Below, in pieces: positions 1 to 7,027 of a DNA stretch of 26,985 nt (positions within the stretch are counted from its first letter, which is position 1; every line of letters starts with the position of its first letter). The stretch lies in the IMG/VR virus record IMGVR_UViG_3300020442_002583, positions 1 to 26,985 of that record; one strand, given 5' to 3'. The notes below the pieces were generated by a model. The model worked only from the letters and a program-made list of their open reading frames with translations, was not told where the DNA came from and searched no databases. A program made the position numbers and the translations under genes. The DNA is from a virus.

Positions 1-14
1 GTAAAAGTTTTCAT
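1..14 (-). CDS. 5' end of an unknown gene leaving the window
   Basis: Only the first codons (Met-Lys-Thr-Phe) are inside the window. The start at 14 is supported by a strong ribosome binding site, GAGGAG, at 21-26 on the minus strand, six bases upstream of the start, and by a promoter at 40-68. Nothing can be said about its function. It is transcribed away from the 93-3823 operon and has its own promoter, so it is probably a separate early gene. Confidence 0.6.
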
Positions 15-39
15 GGTTATCTCCTCATTTGATATAACC

Positions 40-68
40 ATCCTACACTGTTTTTTCGCGTTTGTACA
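40..68 (-). promoter_or_regulatory. Early-type promoter, TGTACA-17-TAGGAT
   Basis: On the minus strand a -35 TGTACA (63-68) is followed by exactly 17 bases and a -10 TAGGAT (40-45). Transcription should start near 33, ahead of the GAGGAG site and the ATG at 14. The same design recurs six more times in the window, which is the main support for it. Confidence 0.65.
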
Positions 69-92
69 TACTTTTGTTTTGTTTAAAATCAA

Positions 93-764
93 TCACTTAT
101 AATTTTTTTTCCAGAGCTCGTAATCTTTAGGTTCATTAATCTCTATACCGTCATCATGTACTCGAACAGTTTTAACCATATCGTTGTTCTGAATCCATCT
201 CATAGCTTCAATTGATTCTATCTTTTCTTCTTCGTATCGTGTAAATGTATTCCAACGTCTTTTTGCTTCTGGAGTATAGCCATGATAACCTAAAGCAAAG
301 TCACCATATGTTAATGCGCTGCGAACAAACCAATGTACAATATTATTTGTTTGAACCATTTTGCAAACTGTAGGATCTGCTTGTCCAGTTGTAGTCATTG
401 GCTTATGCGCCTGAATTACGTAATGATCGTCTAGTGCTTTCTCTATTGCTTTAACTACTGCAATATTAGGATCTGCTGTATCTCCCTGCACATTAATATA
501 TTTGTCGTAGTGTAGTTCATTACCTATTGCAGATAAACAACGATCAGTTCCATCTGTACAATCAGGACTTGTCCATATTACAAAATGTTTAGTAATGACA
601 TCTGCAATCTCTTGACTATCTGTAAGAACATATGTGTCATAACCAAATGTTTGACATATATCAAATACCCTACGAATCAAAGGTCGACCATCCATATCAA
701 TTAAAGGTTTGCCAGGAAATCTTGTTGATTGCATTCTAGCTGGTATTACTATTGCGGTAGACAT
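93..764 (-). CDS. CMP-sugar synthetase (KdsB-like cytidylyltransferase)
   Basis: The 223-residue protein resembles 3-deoxy-manno-octulosonate cytidylyltransferase, which activates Kdo with CTP to CMP-Kdo for lipopolysaccharide. The N-terminal nucleotide-binding signature is clear: IPAR at 7-10 and STRFPGKP at 13-20. TDGTDR at 69-74 and NVQGD at 90-94 match further conserved blocks. It is somewhat shorter than typical bacterial KdsB (about 250). The family also includes acylneuraminate (CMP-sialic acid-type) synthetases, so the exact sugar is not certain. It is the last gene of a minus-strand operon with radical SAM and glycosyltransferase-like genes, and its ATG overlaps the previous stop as TAATG. 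The context suggests supply of an activated acidic sugar for a phage-encoded surface modification. Confidence 0.85.
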   Translation of the reverse strand: MSTAIVIPARMQSTRFPGKPLIDMDGRPLIRRVFDICQTFGYDTYVLTDSQEIADVITKHFVIWTSPDCTDGTDRCLSAIGNELHYDKYINVQGDTADPNIAVVKAIEKALDDHYVIQAHKPMTTTGQADPTVCKMVQTNNIVHWFVRSALTYGDFALGYHGYTPEAKRRWNTFTRYEEEKIESIEAMRWIQNNDMVKTVRVHDDGIEINEPKDYELWKKNYK

Positions 765-1321
765 TAAAATCCTCTTTTCAGTTCAATCCATGTTGTATCA
801 AAATAAGGACACAAAAAAGACCATGAGCAATTAGGTCCTATAAATGTTTCTGCTGATGCTAGTTGTGTAACTTTATATATTAATTCATCTTCAGATTTAA
901 AATTACGTGTATCGCCTAAATCTGTGCCTGTTAAAAATTTAAAAATATTATTTTTTGATTTACTATCAATTCCCTTATCACTGTTTTTTATATCAATAAT
1001 GGAATAAGCTATGGGTAATGCACTTCCTATGTATGGCCATGGTTTAAGATATGTTTTAAATAAATCAAAAAGATCATCTCTTGTAGGATTTCTATAGTAA
1101 TCTTGAAGATCTAAAACATGATCATAATTTTCTTTACGAAAGATTGGCTCACCTTTTACCTCAAAGAAATGTTTATATGCTTCCCACATAATTTTAGCTT
1201 GATCAATATGTGAGCAATATATTATCATATCGTCTTCATGGCCAGAACGCCATGCATGATTCATGTAATTATATTGTCTCCATGTTTTACCTAAAGCATG
1301 GTTTGTTGCAAATTCCATCAT
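764..1321 (-). CDS. Glycosyltransferase-like protein, paralog of next gene
   Basis: No firm family assignment. The C-terminal third contains GDTRNFK, then an ELxxK stretch, then FIGPNCSWSFL. The gene just upstream (1318-1923) has the same series (GDSRNFK ... FIGTENSWSLL), with about half of 35 aligned residues identical by eye, so the two are tandem paralogs. The F-I-G-x-x-x-S-W-S-x-L block resembles the donor-binding motif of GT-B glycosyltransferases such as heptosyltransferases (GT9), in which a Gly-x-x-Ser/Gly loop precedes a helix. At 185 residues it is about half a normal GT-B enzyme, so it would be a single-domain or degenerate form. Two ATG codons lie in tandem; the first overlaps the upstream stop as ATGA. 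Confidence 0.6.
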   Translation of the reverse strand: MMEFATNHALGKTWRQYNYMNHAWRSGHEDDMIIYCSHIDQAKIMWEAYKHFFEVKGEPIFRKENYDHVLDLQDYYRNPTRDDLFDLFKTYLKPWPYIGSALPIAYSIIDIKNSDKGIDSKSKNNIFKFLTGTDLGDTRNFKSEDELIYKVTQLASAETFIGPNCSWSFLCPYFDTTWIELKRGF

Positions 1322-1923
1322 TTTATAACCTCCACTAAAGGATCAATATATGTTCGAACATCATTTATCTTAATACGTTTTAAACTTCTATGTGGCCAAA
1401 ACTGACATAGATGCATACATGGAATATGAAGATCTTTGGCCAACAATGACCATGAGTTTTCTGTACCAATAAATGCTTTACTATTTAAAAGATTTACAAA
1501 TTTGCTATCTAGTTCTTCAGCATTTTTAAAGTTACGAGAATCTCCTATGTTAATCTGATCGTGTAAAAGATCTTCCATCATGTCATGCATAGCATTATCA
1601 ATGCCTTTATATGATGCACCAAAGCTTGCATCTTTTTTATCTTTTATAGCCATAGAATATGAGAACTTATTATTTTGTTTTCTTTCAGTTTTAAGATAAT
1701 CAAAAAAGGGTAGGTTAGGTTTTATATTCCATTCACATTTGCCCTTTTTGATTTTAGCATTTTTTAGAAATTTACTATTGAAATGATTTAAATAAACTTC
1801 TTTATATAACTCCATAGTTTTTATATCGTCACTATATATTACGGCCTCTTCATCTTCTAAAACATCGATAGTAAGGAAGCTCGACCATGTGTTATGCAAT
1901 GCACCACTTGTATTATGGTTCAT
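1318..1923 (-). CDS. Glycosyltransferase-like protein, tandem paralog
   Basis: This 201-residue protein of unknown function shares the C-terminal block GDSRNFK ... FIGTENSWSLLAKDL with its neighbour at 764-1321. The continuation after SWSLLAKDLHIPCMHL follows the order seen in GT9-type enzymes (small loop, helix, 'xP' strand), better than in its paralog. No nucleotide-sugar-binding N-terminal domain is recognisable. It overlaps the SPASM-like gene by 11 bases, so it is in the same operon. The function in sugar transfer is an inference from the motif and the neighbours. Confidence 0.6.
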   Translation of the reverse strand: MNHNTSGALHNTWSSFLTIDVLEDEEAVIYSDDIKTMELYKEVYLNHFNSKFLKNAKIKKGKCEWNIKPNLPFFDYLKTERKQNNKFSYSMAIKDKKDASFGASYKGIDNAMHDMMEDLLHDQINIGDSRNFKNAEELDSKFVNLLNSKAFIGTENSWSLLAKDLHIPCMHLCQFWPHRSLKRIKINDVRTYIDPLVEVIK

Positions 1924-2464
1924 ACCAATCCTCTAAATGTTTATACTTTTCATATTTTTCTTTTATTTCTTCTTTTGTTTTTACATTCCAAAATCCATGA
2001 CGTACACCCTTTTCAAAAATCTCTTTATCTCTTTCATGCAGTTTATCCGATAATCTTTTACTTTCTACATCTTCTGGCGTAAATGCAGCATTAACTCCAG
2101 GTTCTACAGTATCGGATATTTCATTATCGCAGAATAATTGACACATATGAGGCATTGTCTTATATGATTCCCATGACTCTGGTAAATCTTTATTAAACCA
2201 ATCAGATGTAAGAATTTCTTTTAAAGTTTTATGGTTTAAATTATATTGTTCTTTATTGTCTGTATATTTTTTTAACACAGCATTTTCAGCAAAAGCACGA
2301 CCGCCTGGATTATCTGTATGTTTCGTAGCTTCATATAGATATGCAGGATTTCCTAGATAACAACAAGGTAAAACCTGTCCATCTGGATTCACTAATATTT
2401 TCTCATCATTAAGCCAGCGACATATTATATTTGGTTTTTTATCTTTCATACGCGGTTTTTTCAT
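1913..2464 (-). CDS. SPASM-like Fe-S domain protein, partner of radical SAM
   Basis: The 183-residue protein looks like the C-terminal SPASM/twitch part of a radical SAM enzyme standing alone. It has Cys15 in a CRW context, then VNPDGQVLPCC (Cys34, Cys35) and Cys108 with Cys112 in a CxxxC pair. In full-length family members such cysteines hold auxiliary 4Fe-4S clusters after a core radical SAM domain. That core is encoded by the gene directly upstream (2439-3239), overlapping by 26 bases in another frame. The ATG lies inside a run of six A, so the split could be real, programmed frameshifting, or a homopolymer error. It probably works together with the upstream product. Confidence 0.7.
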   Translation of the reverse strand: MKKPRMKDKKPNIICRWLNDEKILVNPDGQVLPCCYLGNPAYLYEATKHTDNPGGRAFAENAVLKKYTDNKEQYNLNHKTLKEILTSDWFNKDLPESWESYKTMPHMCQLFCDNEISDTVEPGVNAAFTPEDVESKRLSDKLHERDKEIFEKGVRHGFWNVKTKEEIKEKYEKYKHLEDWYEP

Positions 2465-3239
2465 CTTGCTGTCCAGTAAGTTTATTATCAGTAATTGTAT
2501 CTAAATTATGTCTGTTGTGTGCATTTTGTGATGCTGTATTAATCCAAGGGTTTTGAATAATTTTATCTAAAGATTTATTTGTAATAGCTTCTAAGACATC
2601 TTCCTCTCCGTCTTCATTTATAAATTCAAACTTATTACTAGTCAAAAATCTATCTGACTTAATTACATGTACATGTTCTGCACCATACATCATACACATA
2701 TCTTTTATATCTTTAACGTGATTTTGATTATGTTTAAAAAGTATAGTAAAGGCTTTTGCTATACCGCCTGCAGACGATAACGCTTCCATATTATCTAATA
2801 CTGTTTGTAGATCTACACCTCTCCTATACTTTTGATGCATCTCATTGTTTATCCCATCTACATCAAAATATACAGTTAATCTTTTACCACAATAATTACC
2901 TAGATCTTCCCACCAAGCTGTAGTTCTCATTCCGCCATTTGTATTAATATGTACTTCTGCTTTTGAATTATCAATTACATATTTTGCAATTTTACCTATA
3001 TCTCTACTCATTATAGGATCTCCCCATGTACCGCATATTTCAAACATGCTCACTCCATCTATCGACTCTGGAGGAAACTGTCTTACAAAATCTTCGAGTG
3101 ACCATTTAACAAGCGGCAGCCATTCAACTTTACCTAATCCATTTGGATCAGTACGATGACACTGAGGACACGAGGCATTACAATACGTTGATAAGTCTAA
3201 CCAGACTTTACATTCTTTTACTAAATCTTTGAATTGCAT
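2439..3239 (-). CDS. Radical SAM protein (core domain)
   Basis: The 266-residue protein has the radical SAM cluster motif CxxxCxxC at Cys20, Cys24 and Cys27, preceded by WLDLSTYC as is usual for SPASM-type enzymes. Further family features are a GDP step in 'TWGDPIMS', a NTNGG strand and the 'FDVDGINNEMHQKYRRG' segment, typical of enzymes that compare a peptide or sugar substrate. It would cleave S-adenosylmethionine to start radical chemistry on an unknown substrate. The auxiliary-cluster domain is the next gene. It sits in an operon with a CMP-sugar synthetase and sulfotransferase-like gene, so a role in sugar or peptide tailoring is plausible but unproven. Confidence 0.85.
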   Translation of the reverse strand: MQFKDLVKECKVWLDLSTYCNASCPQCHRTDPNGLGKVEWLPLVKWSLEDFVRQFPPESIDGVSMFEICGTWGDPIMSRDIGKIAKYVIDNSKAEVHINTNGGMRTTAWWEDLGNYCGKRLTVYFDVDGINNEMHQKYRRGVDLQTVLDNMEALSSAGGIAKAFTILFKHNQNHVKDIKDMCMMYGAEHVHVIKSDRFLTSNKFEFINEDGEEDVLEAITNKSLDKIIQNPWINTASQNAHNRHNLDTITDNKLTGQQDEKTAYER

Positions 3240-3823
3240 ATTTTTTCTAAATACTCTATTGTTTTTTCTGGCTCTTCTAAATATTTTAATTTAGATTGGA
3301 ATGAATCAAAAATTTTATGTTTCCATTTGTCTTCTCTTTTTATAACTTCATCGAATGAAGTTTTATAATCATATCTTGTCCATTGATTTAATAGTTTTAA
3401 TTGAAATAATATACCACTACTACATTTCAATACAAAAGAATATGGAACTTTAATATTATCAAAATGTGATAATACATCAGTTTTAGTTGTTTTACCTGGT
3501 CTTATATTCCACCAAGTTTCTCCAGCTTCACGCTCTTCTAGTTCAGCTAATGAATTTTTGTATAGTGGTATTATATTAGATAACATATGATCTACTAAAT
3601 CATTTCTTGGAAAAAGAATATGAACTTCACAAGAATCTAATAATGGAAAGTAAAAGTCAGGATACATAAAAAATTTATCTAATCTTACTTTTACAACAGA
3701 TTTATTAGGAACAATCATTTGTTCCCCTAAATTTTTAATCTTTCTTTCAATTGCTATATGATGCTGATAAAATGTAGAAGCACATCTAGCAACGGTCAAA
3801 ATTAAAACATTATCTGATTTCAC
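3221..3823 (-). CDS. Sulfotransferase-like protein
   Basis: The 200-residue protein opens with ILTVARCASTFYQ (8-20), which matches in layout the 5'-phosphosulfate loop of PAPS-dependent sulfotransferases ('xxRSGSTxL'). It then has ILFPRNDLVDHMLSN (69-83), resembling the 3'-phosphate motif 'RxPxDxxxSxxxx'. The fit is partial, so sulfotransferase-like is the safe wording. The start is GTG at 3823, with AAGGA seven bases upstream; the nearby ATG is out of frame and stops at once. It is the first gene of the operon that starts at the minus-strand late promoter 3847-3854, and it overlaps the radical SAM gene by 19 bases. Confidence 0.6.
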   Translation of the reverse strand: MKSDNVLILTVARCASTFYQHHIAIERKIKNLGEQMIVPNKSVVKVRLDKFFMYPDFYFPLLDSCEVHILFPRNDLVDHMLSNIIPLYKNSLAELEEREAGETWWNIRPGKTTKTDVLSHFDNIKVPYSFVLKCSSGILFQLKLLNQWTRYDYKTSFDEVIKREDKWKHKIFDSFQSKLKYLEEPEKTIEYLEKICNSKI

Positions 3824-3846
3824 AATTTCATCCTTAAATTATACTT

Positions 3847-3858
3847 TATTTATAAATA
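3847..3858. promoter_or_regulatory. Palindromic two-way late promoter
   Basis: The 12 bases TATTTATAAATA are a perfect palindrome. They contain the T4 late-promoter box TATAAATA on the plus strand (3851-3858) and again on the minus strand (3847-3854). The plus copy points to the gene at 3889 and the minus copy to the gene at 3823, the only divergent gene pair in the window. In T4 this box is read by the phage sigma factor gp55 with no -35 element; use by a gp55-like factor here is inferred. Confidence 0.8.
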
Positions 3859-3888
3859 CCAATGGAACAGGAAAACGAGGACGTCAAG

Positions 3889-4371
3889 ATGATCGATCCG
3901 GTAACAGCTATCGCTGGTGCTACGGCAGCATACAATGGTCTGAAGAAGGCTATTGCTGTTGGTAAGGATTTGCACGATATGGGATCTACCCTAAATCAAT
4001 GGGCAGGTGCTATGTCGGATTTAGACTTTGCTCATAGGCAGGCTGAAAACCCACCTATGTTCAAAAAAGTATTTGGTGCAAGTCAAATTGAGCAAAACGC
4101 CTTAGAGACATGGGGACATAAACAAAAAGCAAAAGAGATGAGAGAAGAATTAAGATCTCATATTAGTTTATTTTATGGTCCTTCTGCTTGGGACGAGATA
4201 GTTAATATTGAAGCGCAAATGCGTAAACAACGAAAAGAAGCAATATATAAAGCTGCAGAACGTAAGCAACTAATTTTAGAATGGATTGTTGGAACCATAG
4301 TAGTAGCACTAGGAACTGGTGCAATGATTGGAATAATCTATCTTATTGGTAAAGCAAACGGATCTTGGTAA
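3889..4371 (+). CDS. Membrane-anchored phage protein, unknown function
   Basis: The protein of 160 residues begins MIDPVTAIAGATAAYN and ends with one strong membrane segment (about the last 30 residues, rich in Ile, Val and Gly). The middle is a charged helical region likely to form a coiled coil. I recall similar proteins in marine T4-like and T7-like phages, annotated only as hypothetical. An upstream ATG at 3862 is in frame, but it lacks a ribosome binding site and lies at the expected transcription start of the late promoter. The ATG at 3889 has GAGG eight bases upstream, so I chose it. It leads a plus-strand late operon of eight genes. Confidence 0.75.
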   Translation: MIDPVTAIAGATAAYNGLKKAIAVGKDLHDMGSTLNQWAGAMSDLDFAHRQAENPPMFKKVFGASQIEQNALETWGHKQKAKEMREELRSHISLFYGPSAWDEIVNIEAQMRKQRKEAIYKAAERKQLILEWIVGTIVVALGTGAMIGIIYLIGKANGSW

Positions 4372-4382
4372 AGGAGAATTAA

Positions 4383-4781
4383 ATGGCCGCTGGTAAAAGA
4401 CTACCTCCTGGATCTCAATGGGAACATTTAGATCGTGACGGTGATGGAATTATAACTGATGAAGAGATTGCAATGGAAGAGAGAATGATTGAACTCGCAG
4501 ATATGCGAAGTGATATGGAAAATGAAGATAAGAAACAAGACGCACAGAGAAACATGGCATGGTTTGCATTATTCGGAATGCTACTCTATCCTTTCTCGGT
4601 TGTACTAGCAATATGGTTGGGACTTACACAAGCCGGTTCTATTCTAGGTGATATGGCCGCAGTTTACTTTGTATCGGTCGCAGCTATTGTTGCAGCGTTT
4701 TATGGTAAGGAGGCTATTACTGCTCAGAAGAAAAACAGCATCAGTGCGTCATCTTCTAAGAAAGTGGTAGACGAAAGATAA
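4383..4781 (+). CDS. EF-hand protein with two membrane segments
   Basis: The 132-residue protein has one canonical EF-hand calcium loop near its start: Asp17, Asp19, Asp21, Gly22, Ile24 and Glu28 fill the expected positions. A charged linker follows, then two membrane segments at about 57-80 and 84-104, and a short basic tail. AAGGAG lies just before the ATG. The layout (soluble calcium-binding head, two-helix anchor, late operon) would suit a regulated membrane protein; a holin-like role is possible but there is no direct evidence. It overlaps the next ATG by one base. Confidence 0.75.
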   Translation: MAAGKRLPPGSQWEHLDRDGDGIITDEEIAMEERMIELADMRSDMENEDKKQDAQRNMAWFALFGMLLYPFSVVLAIWLGLTQAGSILGDMAAVYFVSVAAIVAAFYGKEAITAQKKNSISASSSKKVVDER

Positions 4782-4993
4782 TGTTTAGTAAAAAATGTAA
4801 ATTACATTTAGAGGAAGTAGGCGAAACCCGTTGGCAGCATTTCAAACATGCGATGTGGGTTTCATGGCAATTAGAGAAAGCAGCATATGCAGTTTTCTTT
4901 CATGCCTTTGCTCCTCGTTGGTTTACTCATTATGGTAGTAACCAGTGTAAGAAAGTGTTAGAGAGTCGAAATGTCAGAAGCGAAGATAAGTGA
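4781..4993 (+). CDS. Small protein resembling DUF6356
   Basis: This 70-residue protein has the pattern HLEEVGETRWQHFKHA, followed by a mildly hydrophobic helix and AFAPRWFTHYGS. That order (HL..G...H...A, helix, H..xP..F...S) is what I remember of the small DUF6356 proteins of proteobacteria and marine phages. The assignment is from memory, not a search. It is an amphipathic or membrane-associated protein of unknown role. It is translationally linked at both ends, sharing one base with the previous stop and overlapping the next gene by 23 bases. Confidence 0.65.
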   Translation: MFSKKCKLHLEEVGETRWQHFKHAMWVSWQLEKAAYAVFFHAFAPRWFTHYGSNQCKKVLESRNVRSEDK

Positions 4994-5372
4994 AGATACA
5001 GTAATTGCAACACCACTACGGAATATCATAACTATTATTGGAGCCGTAGCCATAGGAACTTGGGCATACTTTGGTGTTATTGAAAGACTAAATCAGATTG
5101 AAACCAACATTACGTTGATGAACACCGATTTAGAAAAGAATACAGAATTTAGAATCAAATGGCCACGTGGTGAAATGGGAAGTTTACCGGCAGATAGTGA
5201 ACAGTTTATGTTAATTGAACACTTGTCAGGTCAATTAGATAAAATGATTATGGATATAGAAAGTGGTAATGCTCCTTACGATCAGCAGCAAAAACTTACT
5301 CTAGATTTTTACGAAAAGCGTATAAGTAAACTGGAAGAAAGAATTGATGCGATAAAAAACGGAGGACATTAG
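4971..5372 (+). CDS. Single-span membrane protein with coiled coil
   Basis: The 133-residue protein has one membrane segment at about residues 17-37 (IITIIGAVAIGTWAYFGV). A long charged region follows, with heptad-like spacing at both ends (ERLNQIETNITLM and EKRISKLEERIDAIK). No enzyme motif is seen. Its structure suggests an inner-membrane anchor with a helical domain on one side. Its place among three other membrane proteins in a late operon fits a role in lysis, envelope change or assembly at the membrane, but that is inference. Confidence 0.7.
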   Translation: MSEAKISEDTVIATPLRNIITIIGAVAIGTWAYFGVIERLNQIETNITLMNTDLEKNTEFRIKWPRGEMGSLPADSEQFMLIEHLSGQLDKMIMDIESGNAPYDQQQKLTLDFYEKRISKLEERIDAIKNGGH

Positions 5373-5374
5373 AA

Positions 5375-5590
5375 ATGTTTGAGATATTTAAAGGGTTTGT
5401 ATTATTCTTATTTGTTGATGGTACACCTATAGAATATACTCCAAAGGAATCATTATCAGATTGCCTAAAGACAAAAAGAGAAATAGCAAGAAATGTTGGT
5501 GAAGCTGGTAGATATTCTTGTGCACAAGGTGAAGTAAAGATGCAAGAAATCAATGGTAAAAAATTACCAGTTGGATTAGTAGAAAAATGA
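5375..5590 (+). CDS. Small exported protein with a cysteine pair
   Basis: The 71-residue protein starts with a hydrophobic stretch (FKGFVLFLFV) that may act as a signal peptide or anchor. It has two cysteines, in LSDCLKTKRE and GRYSCAQGE. The same arrangement (hydrophobic start, acidic-C-hydrophobic helix, then a second cysteine 15-30 residues on) recurs in four minus-strand genes at 6542-8159. The two cysteines probably form a disulfide outside the cytoplasm. Its stop overlaps the next start as ATGA. Confidence 0.6.
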   Translation: MFEIFKGFVLFLFVDGTPIEYTPKESLSDCLKTKREIARNVGEAGRYSCAQGEVKMQEINGKKLPVGLVEK

Positions 5591-5868
5591 TTCAGGTTAC
5601 TGACAGCGCTAAAGAGTATCTAAAAAAAGTAGGTAAGCCAAACGTATCACTTGCTGTTAAAGGTGGTGGATGTGCAGGCTTTCAATATGAATGGGGAGTC
5701 ACTGATGCAGAACCCACAGTTGAAAATCTATGGTTAGATCCTATGGCAGAAATGTTTATCTTCGGATGCACAATTGATTATGTTGAGGAATTGGGTGGAT
5801 CTTTTTTAAAGGTAATTAACCCTAATGCAACAGCAAGTTGTGGATGCGGAGAGAGTTTCGGTGTTTAA
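5587..5868 (+). CDS. A-type iron-sulfur carrier (IscA/ErpA family)
   Basis: The 93-residue protein has the three conserved cysteines of A-type carriers: Cys29 in GGGCAGFQYEW, and Cys85 and Cys87 in ASCGCGESF. The YVEELGGSFLKVINPN strand before the last pair also fits, where most family members have SFxxxNPN. Length is normal but slightly short (usual about 105-120). Such proteins receive and deliver Fe-S clusters to target enzymes. Here it may help mature the phage radical SAM proteins or replace a host carrier late in infection, as it sits in the plus-strand late operon. Which of IscA, ErpA or SufA it is closest to cannot be told by eye. Confidence 0.9.
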   Translation: MIQVTDSAKEYLKKVGKPNVSLAVKGGGCAGFQYEWGVTDAEPTVENLWLDPMAEMFIFGCTIDYVEELGGSFLKVINPNATASCGCGESFGV

Positions 5869-6106
5869 AAAAACAAGAGAGAAGTTTAAAAAAAGATTAA
5901 AAGAGTTATGGAATGTCGATAGCATCATAGATCTTATGGTGGATTTTTTACTCTTAGTCTTTGATGTTATCTACTCACCAATTCTTATTATTGTTAGATT
6001 GATTCGTCATTTCTTTAACGAATGGATTGTCAATACAGTTAAACGTTTTTTAAAGTGGTTTGCTCATAAGATATTGAGAATACCAGAAGTAAAGAAAGTA
6101 AAATAA
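5861..6106 (+). CDS. Small basic membrane protein
   Basis: The 81-residue protein (from the GTG start) has a highly basic N-terminus, a long hydrophobic stretch of about 30 residues (SIIDLMVDFLLLVFDVIYSP and on) with a few acidic residues inside, then a second amphipathic basic part. An ATG at 5825 is also in frame but would overlap the IscA gene by 44 bases. The GTG at 5861 has GGAGAG seven bases upstream, so I prefer it. A role as a holin or membrane-disturbing peptide is possible from shape and size alone. The next gene follows with a one-base overlap. Confidence 0.6.
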   Translation: MFKKTREKFKKRLKELWNVDSIIDLMVDFLLLVFDVIYSPILIIVRLIRHFFNEWIVNTVKRFLKWFAHKILRIPEVKKVK

Positions 6107-6576
6107 TGTACGAATACAGAGCAACAGTATTAAGAGTCGTAGATGGTGATACAGTAGATGTAGATATAGATCTTGGCTTTGGCATATGGATGAAACGAGA
6201 ACGAGTAAGAATGATGGGTATCGATACACCTGAATCACGTACTCGAGATAAAGTAGAGAAAGCTTTTGGTCTTGCAGCTAAAGAAAGACTACGAGAACTT
6301 TTACCTGTAGGTTCTAGTACAGTACTTAAAACTGAGATCGATAAAAAAGGTGAAGACGCAAAGGGTAAGTTCGGAAGAATCCTCGGAGACTTCTATGTGT
6401 ACCATGCTAAGAAAGATGCAACAGTCAAAGCTACTTCAATTCTTATTGAAGAAGGTCATGGTGTAGAATACCACGGCCAATCAAAAGAAGAAGTACATGA
6501 AGCACATCTTGAAAATAGAAAACTTTTAATTAATGCTGGAATTATAGACCCAGAGATTTTAAATCCTGATCAGTAG
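6106..6576 (+). CDS. Thermonuclease-family nuclease (SNase-like)
   Basis: The 156-residue protein matches the staphylococcal nuclease fold, a calcium-dependent phosphodiesterase for DNA and RNA. The catalytic set is present: DGDT at 13-16 (metal-binding Asp15), Arg35, Asp40 and Glu43 in RVRMMGIDTPE, and Arg91 in GKFGRILG. There is no clear signal peptide, so it probably acts in the cytoplasm, for example in degrading host DNA, or is packaged. Its 3' end overlaps a convergent minus-strand gene (6542-6763) by 35 bases. It closes the plus-strand late operon. Confidence 0.9.
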   Translation: MYEYRATVLRVVDGDTVDVDIDLGFGIWMKRERVRMMGIDTPESRTRDKVEKAFGLAAKERLRELLPVGSSTVLKTEIDKKGEDAKGKFGRILGDFYVYHAKKDATVKATSILIEEGHGVEYHGQSKEEVHEAHLENRKLLINAGIIDPEILNPDQ

Positions 6577-6763
6577 TCCACTCATAACATTGATAGTGAA
6601 CAACGGTAAAACCGTTTCTTTCGAAGGCAACTATTCCTTCGGCTACGCTAGATAAGCATATCTCTAAATTAGCATAAAGTGTTGGATTTGCCATACCTTT
6701 ACAATCTGGTACTACGGTATCTGGATTGCAAACAAGTAAAAGTGCAGTAAATAGTGTATTCAT
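6542..6763 (-). CDS. Small exported cysteine-pair protein
   Basis: The 73-residue protein starts with a short hydrophobic segment (NTLFTALLLV) followed by cysteines. The pattern shared with its neighbours is LEICLSSVAEGI, then VVHYQCYEW: an acidic-x-Cys helix and a second cysteine. Two more cysteines near the start (Cys12 and Cys21) are special to this member. It is likely exported and disulfide-bonded. No known family is recognised. It ends inside the 3' end of the convergent thermonuclease gene. Confidence 0.6.
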   Translation of the reverse strand: MNTLFTALLLVCNPDTVVPDCKGMANPTLYANLEICLSSVAEGIVAFERNGFTVVHYQCYEWTTDQDLKSLGL

Positions 6764-6766
6764 AGT

Positions 6767-7027
6767 CTATCCTTTATATATGGATTGAAGGTGACTTTCA
6801 AATTGCTCCACTTTTTCTAATCTGTTCGGCCACAAGATATAATCCTTTTCAGGATTCTGTTTTAAATTATTGAGTAAAGGCGTAATTGCATTATATAACT
6901 TGTCAAGTCTTTCTTGAGTCGTAGTCGCTAATTGCTCTGCGTCATTGGCAAGCGCAGCTGTTTGCTGCACTGCTTGCAATTCATCTTCATCAACAGCGGT
7001 AAAGCCAAAATCAAACATGTCTGACAT
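6767..7027 (-). CDS. Conserved T4-like phage protein, unknown function
   Basis: The 86-residue protein begins MSDMFDFGFTAVDEDEL and ends in a helical part with LLNNLKQNPEKDYILWPNR and HLQSIYKG. I recall closely similar proteins in many T4-like cyanophages, annotated as hypothetical. No catalytic motif or membrane segment is visible. It is a mostly helical, acidic, soluble protein. Its ATG shares the base at 7027 with the upstream stop. Confidence 0.75.
   Translation of the reverse strand: MSDMFDFGFTAVDEDELQAVQQTAALANDAEQLATTTQERLDKLYNAITPLLNNLKQNPEKDYILWPNRLEKVEQFESHLQSIYKG

Noticed and set aside
1894-2082. Plus-strand frame of 62 codons
   Set aside because: It is opposite the SPASM-like gene with low-complexity Phe/Leu content.
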